Shown one piece after another: positions 8,358-14,418 of a stretch of 14,418 nt of DNA. This stretch comes from Pelagophyceae sp. CCMP2097. Taxonomy: Eukaryota > Sar > Pelagophyceae. The stretch is from assembly GCA_026770575.1 (NCBI GenBank), contig MU657765.1:6305-20722 (forward strand), in the 5' to 3' direction. The notes beneath the pieces are model-generated. The model had not been told where the DNA came from. It did not search any database and saw only the letters and a list, made by a program, of their open reading frames with translations. Within the stretch, counting starts at the first letter, position 1; every line of letters begins with the position of its first letter. The position numbers were made by a program, and so were the translations under genes.

Positions 8358-8613
8358 CGCCCCTGCGTCTTGCTCGGCCACTCGTTCGACGACCCACCGC
8401 GATTCGAAACGGAAACGTCCTCTCTGTGACCGCCTTCGTACTCGACCGGAGGGCGGATGGAGGTCGTTTCCCCGGCCGGGTGCACAGGGGCCACCCTTCG
8501 CTAAAAAATGAATGTTTTTTTTTTGGCGATTTCTCGTGGTCACCGTCTCATCTCGGCCGCAAGTCAGCTCGCGAGCACGCTTCTTCAGCTTCAAGACTGG
8601 CTTTGTCGGGACC
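8358..8613. promoter_or_regulatory. Shared divergent promoter region between oxygenase and PsbP-like genes
   Basis: 256 bp separate two ATGs pointing away from each other, so both promoters must lie here or overlap the 5' exons. The visible feature is an AT-rich patch, taaaaaatgaatgttttttt at about 8501-8520, in otherwise GC-rich DNA. No defined motif is recognisable. Confidence 0.5.
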
Positions 8614-9383
8614 ATGCTGCGTGCGTTGAGCCTCTGGTGCTTGGGGGCCGCGTCGGCGCTCGAGCAGGCCGGCGCGGTGCGCGCGCTGCGCACGTCGCGG
8701 CGCGGCGCGCTGGCGGGGGCCGCCACGGCCGCCGTCGTCGCCGCGGCGCCGGCGCGCGCGCGGGCCGCCGCCGCGCTGGGCGCCGAGCGCGCGGGCTTCA
8801 AGGCCGGCATCTCCAAGGGGTCGACGCCGGGCTACAGCACGTACCGCGACACGGTGCTCGGGACGCGCGGCAGCAAGACGGTCGTCAACGTCGAGTTCGA
8901 GTTCCCCGCCGACTGGACGCCGCTGCGCGACAAGCTAGACCTCATCGACGGCAGCAGCGGCACCGTGGCCAACGTCCTCGCCGTGCCGCTCGTGGGCGCG
9001 CAGCTGGCCGCGCTCTCGAAGCAGTTCATCGCAAACGCCATGTGAGAGCCCCGCGCGGCGCGCGCAGCCTCGCGCGCCCGTCGCCGCGACGCGCGCCCGC
9101 GCGTAGCTTCTCGCCCGAGGGCAAGATCCAAAAGGGCGGGACGCCTGTGGACGAGTTCAAGGTGCTGGCGCTCCGCGACGCGGGCAGGCCCGGCTACGTC
9201 GAACTGGACCTGCGGTACACGGCCGTTTCGCCGAACATGCGGCTCATCGACCGGCGCGCGCTCGCGACGGCGACGCAGGTCGGCGACTCGCTCTACATCC
9301 TCTTTGTCTCCGCCAACGCCGTAAAGTGGGACCAGCAGAAGAAAAACGTCGAGCAGACGGCCCGCTCGTTCGTCGCCTCGTGA
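8614..9383 (+). CDS. PsbP-domain protein of the thylakoid lumen
   Basis: Exons 8614-9041 and 9107-9383 give 234 residues. The ATG at 8614 is chosen over one 102 nt upstream because it starts a clean signal peptide, MLRALSLWCLGAASALEQ. A short basic plastid-targeting stretch follows, then TSRRGALAGAATAAVVAAAP ending in ARARA: a twin-arginine lumen signal with an A-x-A cleavage site near residue 50. The mature part matches the PsbP family: GFKAGISKGSTPGYSTYRDT, VNVEFEFPADWTP, LRYTAVSPN and the C-terminal KNVEQTARSF. PsbP-like proteins are lumenal extrinsic or assembly factors of photosystem II and related complexes; which paralogue this is cannot be told. The targeting fits a plastid with four membranes, though Leu rather than Phe follows the ASA cleavage site. 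It runs divergently from the oxygenase gene and convergently with the IQ-protein gene. Confidence 0.88.
9042..9106 (+). other. Intron (65 nt, GTGAGA...GCGCGTAG)
   Basis: It splits an Ile codon (AT|C), joining KQFIANA-I to FSPEGKIQKGG. Without splicing the frame stops at 9043-9045 (TGA in the donor). The downstream exon carries the remainder of the PsbP fold in another frame. Confidence 0.9.
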
Positions 9384-9556
9384 CGACGCGGCCTTTTAAA
9401 AACGGGAGACGCCCCTCGCCTGGAGGAGACTCGCTGGGACGGTGCAGGCTTTCCGGGTCCGCCACCTTGCTCCCTGTGGATCGTCGTCCCCGCGCCCTCG
9501 AGGTCAAACGAGGCGTGGCTCGTTCCTTGGCATACTTGATGTTTTATACCGCGACG
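9384..9556. other. Intergenic 3' region between convergent genes
   Basis: 173 bp between the TGA of the PsbP-like gene and the stop of the minus-strand IQ-protein gene. It contains a short ccttttaaaaacgg patch (9391-9404) and an AT-rich patch near 9530-9550 that may mark 3' ends. No gene or structured element is evident. Confidence 0.45.
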
Positions 9557-12412
9557 TCATCCCTTGCCAAAGGCCAAGTCCACGGCGACCTGGGACCTGA
9601 ACCGCGTCTTCTCGGCCTCGAGCTCGTCGAGGAGCGCCCAGGGGATCCGTCCCGGCTTGGCGGGCCTCTGCCGCTCCCGCAGATGCGCGGCGGCCCGGGG
9701 CGCCGCCCGGGGCGCGAGCGGCCGCCGCGCCGGCGCGCGGCCCGGCGGCTCGTCGGAGGCCCCGCGGCTCCGCGCCTCGTCGTAAAACTCGTTTGGCTCG
9801 AGGGACTGGTGCTCGTCGTAGGGAACGAGGGCGCCGTCGTCCGCGTCGGCCCGGTGGTGCGTGGCGCGCCGCCGGCCGGGGGCCCGCGCGCCGCCGGCGT
9901 CGTAGAACGCGAGGCCCGCGGTGAGGTCTTCGTCGTCGGCGGCGTTTGGGTCGGCGGCGCCAGCGCGCCAGGCGGCCTCGTAGCCCCGGGCGGCGGTCTC
10001 GCCGTCGGCGCCCGCGGCCTCGTCGGCGGCGCCCTGCATGCGCCGCAGCTGCGGGTGGAGCGGCTCGAAGAGCGCGTCGACCTGCGCCACCTGGTTGAGC
10101 CACGTCTGGAGGCGCAGCTTCTCGTCGATGGCCTTCAAAGCCTCCTCGGAGCCGAGGCGGAACGTCTCGTCGTCGTTGGCCGCGAAGAGGTCGACGGTGC
10201 CGCCGCAGAAGACTTCGTGGCCCGCGGGCGGCGCGCCTGTGGGGCCGCGCGCCCGGCGCCGCGGCTTGCCCGCGGGGTTGAAGAGCCGCACGGCCCAGGC
10301 GCGCCGCTGGTCGCCGACCTTTTGCCGCGCGCCGCGCGCCGCGCGGTCGTGGAAGCGCCGCGACTCTCGCGCACGCTCGCGCGCAATCTCGGCCTCGCGG
10401 TACTCCTCCTGGTGCGCGGCGAAGGCGAGGGCGATTTCGACCTCATGCTGCTGGAAGGCGAGCGCGGTGTCGGCCTCGCGCTGCGCGCGCAGGCGCGAGA
10501 AGAGCAGGTCCGCCTTTTGCCGCGTGATCATGCGGCGGTGGTCGGCGACGTTCGTCGCCAGCTCGTCGCGCCAGCCGGCGGCGATGCTGCGCGGCGTGCA
10601 GAGCGTGTGCTCGTCGACGAGGTTGAGGTAGCGCGTCTCCGTCTGCAGCACGAGCGCGGCGCCGTCGCGCGCGGCGGCGCGCGCGGCGTCCGCGCGCTCG
10701 CGGAGCCGCCGCCGCTTGATGCGCTTCTCCAGCGCCGCCGCGCGGTCGGTGAGCCGCACGCCCTCCGAGGCGAGGAAGCGCAGCAAGCCGGCGAGCTGCC
10801 GAGACTCGCGGTCGTAGAGCGCGTCGCGGCAGGCCACGCGCGCCCGGTAGCCGCGGAAGCAGCGCTGGACGACGAGCGCCTGGCCCCGCAGCTCCAAGCC
10901 CAGCGCCGCCGCGCGGATGCGCCCCAGCAGGCCGCGCGCGCGCCGCTGGATCGGCACGACGAGCCGGTGCAGCCACACCTTGTCCGCGGCGCACCGTGCG
11001 CGGCAGCCGCGCCACAGCATCTGGATCCGCGACGCGCCTGCCGAGGAAGAGCGCTCGCGGACGGGGTGCGACGCGCGCGCGGCGGCCCGCCGACGCACCG
11101 AGGTTGCGCCTGCCGCGCGCGGCGCGGCGCCTGCCGATGAAGCCGCGGCAGTAGCGGTGGATGACGCCCTGCGCGCCCACGTCGACGCGCACGCGCAGGC
11201 GCGCGCGCTTGCACGCGAAGGCGCGCCGCAGCCGCGCCTGCCACTTGACGGCGAGCGTCTGGCCCGACGCGTGCCAGATTGCGACGAAGCGCCGCGCCAC
11301 GTGCGACCGCGCCAGCGCCTGGATGAGCACGACGACGCGCTCGCGGATGATGCGCTCCGCGAGGAGCCGCGCGCGCACGCGCGAGCGCCAGGCGCGGCAC
11401 AGGACCGTCGACGCCGCCGCCTCGCGGCGGTAGCGCTGCGCCATCGTCGAGACGACGTCGGACCGCAGCGTCGGCTCGATGCGCCGCGGCTTCTTCTCCA
11501 GCACGGCGCGCCGCAGCTGCCGGTTCGTTTGCGCGTACACGTTCACCTCCCTAGCGCGGCCGCGCGTCTTCGCAGCGCCGCGGCGGGCGGGGCGTGCGGC
11601 GGGGAGCCTTCTCGTCGCCAAAAAGACTCGCTTGCGCGGAAAGAGCAGAGTCTCCGCCAGGTGCTTGAGCCGCATCTCCTCCGTCTCCGAGAGCGCCGCG
11701 TGGTGCGGGGCCTAGTGTCCGCGCGTGACTTCCTCTTGGCGGCCTCGCGGGCCGCCGCCGCGAGCACCGAATCTTGCACAAAGGAGACTTTCAGGATGGT
11801 TATTCCTCCGGCGGCGCACCGCGTGGCCGCCATGCTCGCCCTTTTCGAGTCCGTCCTTGGGCTCGTGCCGTCGCGCCTCGCGGCGCTTCTTGCGGTCCAG
11901 CCGCTGCGCTTCTGTCGCCGCGCCGGGCAGCATGGTCGACCCGGGGAGCTCGAGGAACCTGCGTGCACGGGTCCTCCGTCAAACGGGCTTTGCGCGCCGA
12001 TCCGAGTCGATGCGCGGGTTGGACGTCGGACGCGGGGCGCCTCGCGGTCTAAACGAGGCGGCGACGCGCTTCATCTCGGTGCGCCGCTCGTAGTCGAGCT
12101 GGCCCGCCATCCACATGGTCTCGAGCTCCTCGGCGGCGTACGCCTGGCCGCCGCCGCCGTGGCGCGTCTCGCGCAGCAGGCTCGGGTACGCGACTTCGTC
12201 GTACGGCATGTACTTCGAGGCCGCGGGGTCCTTGTTCAGCGTAAAGTGCGAAAAGAGCTCCTCCGACGCCTGCGAACGAGGCGCTCCCGCATCGCGGCGC
12301 GCGCGTCCTTCAAAGCAGAGGCCGCTGGGTCGCAGCGCACATTGTGAGCCGGCCGGCGACCCTCGCGGCGCCCGCCGGGGCGGCCCGTGCGCTTCAGGCG
12401 CGGGAGGGACAT
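9557..12412 (-). CDS. IQ-motif-rich coiled-coil protein, probable calmodulin binder
   Basis: Minus-strand exons proposed: 12412-12341, 12269-12055, 11958-11820, 11711-11099 and 11037-9557, totalling 839 residues in phase. About six or seven IQ-like motifs lie at residues about 240-425: STVLCRAWRSRVRARLL, VVLIQALARSHVARRF, VIHRYCRGFIGRRRAARGRR, ASRIQMLWRGCRARC, VPIQRRARGLLGR and ALVVQRCFRGYRARV. A charged, probably helical coiled coil follows (about 430-640, e.g. EVEIALAFAAHQEEYREAEI), then an acidic and proline-rich tail. IQ motifs bind calmodulin or calmodulin-like light chains, so a cytoskeletal or axonemal scaffold is possible, but no motor or enzymatic domain is seen. The first two exons are less certain. 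An ATG at 12541 in the same frame would add 43 residues, and 11639-11552 might be a further intron, since GTCTTT and GGGAG borders keep frame. Confidence 0.7.
11038..11098 (-). other. Intron (61 nt, GTGCGT...CCTCGGCAG)
   Basis: Phase 1. It joins GRRRAARGRRNL-G to ASRIQMLWRGCRARC, placing two IQ motifs side by side. The two sides are in different frames, so an intron is required. Confidence 0.85.
11712..11819 (-). other. Intron (108 nt, GTGCGC...GACACTAG)
   Basis: Phase 0. It joins LEKGEHGGHA to APHHAALSETEEMRLKHLAE. The frame is the same on both sides, with only the acceptor TAG blocking it. A segment inside reads DSVLAAAAREAAKRK in another frame, so an alternative exon arrangement is possible. 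Confidence 0.55.
11959..12054 (-). other. Probable intron (96 nt, GTTTAG...GTGCACGCAG)
   Basis: Phase 2. It joins TEMKRVAAS to FLELPGSTMLPG. The acceptor is strong, but the donor is chosen mainly on phase. A second phase-2 GT 29 nt downstream (GTCCAA) is an alternative. Confidence 0.45.
12270..12340 (-). other. Probable intron (71 nt, GTGCGC...CGTTCGCAG)
   Basis: Phase 0. It joins GRRPAHN to ASEELFSHFTLNKDPAASKY. The second exon has strongly coding-like composition and sequence; the first exon is less sure. Confidence 0.55.
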
Positions 12413-13130
12413 GGCCCGCCTCCCCGGTCGCCGCCGGGCCTTTGGACGTTCGAACAGCAGCCCGAGATCAAGGACCGCACTGCGCCATAGCGTCCGTTTT
12501 TCTAAAACCCTTTTACAAAACGACCTTGCACATGAGCCCACAGGACGAAATCATTGACGTGACTCGCCCGGTCGCTCCGTGGGCCTTCCGCGACAGTGGC
12601 TCGGTCGGTCGGTCGCTCGCAGAGGCGCCACTTAAGCGATTTTTGTCTGCCGTCGCTCGCTCGCTCTTGGGTACGGAGCGAGCGGTTTGGGTCCATCAAA
12701 GTCGCTCGCTCGCTCCCGCCTCGCTCTTTTGATTGGTAGCTTCGGGGCGTGCAGAGGCGTGTGTCCTGTTCGTCGTCTCGCGGCGATGTACAAGAAACGG
12801 TTTGGAGAGCCCGTTGCTGGCCCGGGAATCACAGGGAACCTTCGGTGTCGAAGATTTCGGCGACGAGGGCCCACCGCCGACGTCCTGTTTCATCTCGTAA
12901 AAACGAGGTCACAGCGCCGTCCAACCCCCGTGGACTGCGCGCCGCCAACTTCGAGGATTGCGCTTTTCCGAACCGGTGGCCTTCCTCGCTCCGTAGCGCA
13001 CCGTTCTCGACGCGCCCGGGCGCGATCGACGCGTGCCGCTGCCGCGCGCTCGGCGCGACCCCCGTGCCGCCGAAGCGCGCCGCCGTCCGCGCCGCGCGCC
13101 GCGAAAACAATTTCCGTGTGAAACTCTAAG
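12413..13130. other. Intergenic region, no supported gene; upstream of the IQ-protein gene
   Basis: Several short open frames cross this stretch, but none shows a recognisable domain, consistent codon bias or good start context. It contains a lower-GC patch at about 12495-12560 (tctaaaacccttttacaaaa), a plausible promoter for the minus-strand IQ gene, and the simple repeats listed separately. From about 13000 GC rises again and then gives way to the repeat region. Confidence 0.5.
12601..12715. repeat. GGTC/GCTC simple repeats with a 15-bp direct repeat
   Basis: Tetranucleotide runs tcggtcggtcggtcgctcgc at 12601-12620 are followed by gtcgctcgctcgctc at 12652-12666 and the identical 15 bases at 12701-12715. 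Between them lies ggagcgagcgg, which is partly complementary. Probably low-complexity sequence in a 5' flank. Confidence 0.75.
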
Positions 13131-13150
13131 AATTTCCATGATAGCCTGAG

Positions 13151-13206
13151 CCTATCGCGTTAGTTTAAGGGATAGCCTAGGATCTCCTATCGCGTTAGTT
13201 TAAGGG
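13151..13206. repeat. First pair of a 21-bp repeat (cctatcgcgttagtttaaggg)
   Basis: Two exact copies at 13151-13171 and 13186-13206, separated by 14 bases (atagcctaggatct). A partial copy, atagcctgag, precedes the first. The second copy is followed by aggtccggggg, the start of the G-rich hairpin motif found in the downstream array. Confidence 0.92.
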
Positions 13207-13527
13207 AGGTCCGGGGGTCGCAGACTTGCCCTGTCCACTCGTGCCCTGCACGGCACGGCGCTGCCTTGCGCTCACGCCCGTATAGGGGTCACTGGAGGTG
13301 GGTCGGCCCGACCTCGCGGCCGACGTTTAACCCCGCCTATAGTCGGCGACTATTCGCGACCTTTGGGCGGGCGTAGCTCAGGCGCCATGTGTCCGATCTT
13401 GGCGATCAAAGCATGCAGCATGGTCCAGAGAGCGCCCTCTCTGCAGCCCCACCGTCCGATTCTCGCCCAACGGAGGCAGAGCCGAGGGATTACTTTGAAC
13501 GACCTTTATCCCCGCCTGTGCTTGTAG
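13207..13527. other. 321-bp block lying between two repeat pairs
   Basis: This is unique sequence within the window, with mixed composition unlike the coding regions. It includes ggcccgacctcgcggccgacg (short inverted segments), tatagtcggcgactat (an inverted repeat at about 13338-13353) and cagagagcgccctctctg (a palindromic stretch at about 13425-13442). Only a 46-codon open frame (13387-13527) is present. Its placement between identical 21-bp pairs suggests an inserted or duplicated unit, possibly a short non-autonomous element, but no terminal inverted repeats were recognised. Confidence 0.4.
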
Positions 13528-13573
13528 CCTATCGCGTTAGTTTAAGGGATAGCCTATCGCGTTAGTTTAAGGG
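13528..13573. repeat. Second pair of the 21-bp repeat
   Basis: Exact copies at 13528-13548 and 13553-13573, separated by 4 bases (atag). The last copy runs directly into the first unit of the G-rich tandem array (ggggggtccggggggtctcc), the same arrangement as after the first pair. Confidence 0.92.
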
Positions 13574-14340
13574 GGGTCCGGGGGGTCTCCCCCCGGCACC
13601 CGAGAGAGTCCAGGGCCTGCTGCGTTTCCAAGCGGCGCGCCTCCACGGGCGAGCGACCGAGAGCGCAGCGAGCCAAAGCCGGCGTCACATATTTGAAGCG
13701 ATAGGGGGCAAGCGCGGATTTGATCAATGCGGGTATGAACTCAAAGGGGGGGGGTCCGGGAGGTCTCCCCCGGTACCCGCGACAGTCCGGCGCCGACGCG
13801 CTCCCAAGCGGCGCGCCTCGCCGGCCGAGCCTATACGAGGAAAGCCGGCGATTTGAAAGCGGGTAAGAAGTTTTTAAAAGGGGGGTCCGGGGGGTCTCCC
13901 CCCGGCGCCCGCGACAGTCCAGGCCCGGCACGCCCCCAAGCGGCGCGCCGGAACGTCCGATCGAATGTCTCACAGAGCGCAGCGAGCCCTTGGCAAGCGT
14001 GGATTTGGTGAATGCGGGTATGAACTTAAAGGGGGGTCCGGGGGGTCTCCCCCCGGCACCCGCGACAGTCCGGCGCCGACGCGCTCCCAAGCGGCGGGCC
14101 TCGCCAGCCGAGCCGACACGAGCAAGCCGGCGATTTGAAAGCGGGTAAGAAGTTTTTAAAAGGGGGGAAGAATATTCACGTGTACGACGCGTGTACAGCA
14201 CGAGCAGCCAAATTGGGGGGGGTCTGGGGGGTCTCCCCCCGGCGCCCGCGAGAGTCCGGGCCCGGCACGCCCCCAAGCGGCGCGCCGAAACGTGCGATCG
14301 AGTGTCTCATAGAGCGCAGCAAGCCCTCCAGCGGGCGTCA
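13565..14340. repeat. Five-unit tandem array of G-rich hairpin repeats, two alternating types
   Basis: Each unit starts ggggtccggggggtctccccccggc, then (a/g)cccgcgacagtcc, and about 30 bases later ccaagcggcgcgcc. The aagcgg anchors fall at 13630, 13806, 13938, 14089 and 14275. Units 1, 3 and 5 share one tail (gagcgcagcgagcc; in 1 and 3 also gatttg...aatgcgggtatgaact(c/t)aaa). Units 2 and 4 share another (gccggcgatttgaaagcgggtaagaagtttttaaaa). This is an A-B-A-B-A higher-order arrangement. Unit 4 has about 54 extra bases before unit 5 (about 14165-14215). The core ccggggggtctccccccgg can fold as an 8-bp GC hairpin with a 3-base loop. Confidence 0.9.
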
Positions 14341-14379
14341 CGTTTGAGGAGCGGAGCGACGAGGCCAACGGATGGCGGA

Positions 14380-14411
14380 GTCCAACGGACGCCGCCAGGC
14401 GTCCGTTGGAC
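14380..14411. repeat. Perfect 14-bp inverted repeat with a 4-base loop
   Basis: gtccaacggacgcc at 14380-14393 and its exact complement ggcgtccgttggac at 14398-14411 flank gcca. A partial third copy of the same word (ccaacgga) lies at 14365-14372. It may be the tip of a palindromic repeat or element continuing beyond the window. Confidence 0.85.
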
Positions 14412-14418
14412 GGAGCTG

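Noticed and set aside
11712..11773. A possible extra exon reading DSVLAAAAREAAKRKSRADTR on the minus strand
   Set aside because: It looks coding-like, but I could not find a downstream donor that joins it in phase to the next exon except through an implausibly short 21-nt intron. It is treated as part of the intron, with reduced confidence.
12687..13129. Overlapping plus-strand open frames of 126-144 codons
   Set aside because: There is no recognisable domain, codon usage differs from the confident genes (mixed third positions), and frames on both strands are equally open.
13368..13386. tRNA-like start (gggcgggcgtagctcag)
   Set aside because: It resembles a D-arm, but there is no matching anticodon arm, T-arm (GTTCGAATC type) or acceptor stem within the next 60 bases.
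13387..13527. A 46-codon plus-strand open frame in the 321-bp block
   Set aside because: It is short, without recognisable sequence or supporting splice signals, and lies inside a repeat-bracketed block.
13151..13573. A CRISPR array
   Set aside because: Four 21-bp repeats occur in two pairs with spacers of 14, 321 and 4 bases. That is not regular, and the context is eukaryotic.
13554..14276. A 240-codon open frame on the minus strand through the hairpin array
   Set aside because: The protein would consist only of the tandem DNA repeats, and adjacent units are read in different frames (RGETPRTP versus GGRPPGPP), as expected from non-coding repeats that happen to lack stops. No domain is visible.

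Overview
The window is nuclear DNA of a eukaryote, most likely a photosynthetic stramenopile with a very GC-rich, compact genome. A pelagophyte of the Aureococcus type is my best guess, by inference only. The reasons are: genes interrupted by short GT-AG introns (about 58-108 nt) whose removal restores protein domains in frame; almost uniformly G/C third codon positions; a PsbP-family protein with signal-peptide, plastid and twin-arginine lumen targeting features; and a hybrid histidine kinase fused to an animal-like class C receptor core.

Layout. 1-197 (-) may hold the first exon of a gene leaving the left edge (weak). 198-614 is an intergenic stretch with an AT-rich core. 615-6059 (+) is a six-exon gene for a protein of about 1,670 residues: signal peptide, long parallel beta-helix ectodomain, a membrane-proximal Ig-like segment, a seven-helix class C GPCR-like core, a histidine kinase module and a receiver domain. 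6060-6288 is the 3' region between convergent genes. 6289-8357 (-) is a five-exon gene (587 aa) with a signal peptide, about nine ankyrin repeats and a C-terminal prolyl-4-hydroxylase-type 2-oxoglutarate/Fe(II) oxygenase domain. 8358-8613 is a divergent promoter region. 8614-9383 (+) is a two-exon PsbP-like thylakoid lumen protein (234 aa). 9384-9556 separates convergent 3' ends. 9557-12412 (-) is a five-exon gene for an IQ-motif-rich, coiled-coil protein (about 839 aa, N-terminus less certain).

12413-14418 has no gene I can support. It holds short simple repeats (12601-12715), four copies of a 21-bp repeat in two pairs around a 321-bp block (13151-13573), a five-unit tandem array of G-rich hairpin repeats in two alternating types (about 13565-14340), and a perfect 14-bp inverted repeat at the right edge.

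The genes do not form an operon and show no obvious common pathway. The item of greatest interest is the receptor-kinase fusion: one polypeptide that joins a bacterial-style adhesive beta-helix, a class C GPCR heptahelical core and a two-component phosphorelay. Its kinase ATP site looks degenerate at the G1 box, so it may signal through the receiver or a partner rather than by ordinary autophosphorylation. All exon boundaries are read by eye from splice signals, phase and domain continuity; there is no transcript evidence here.
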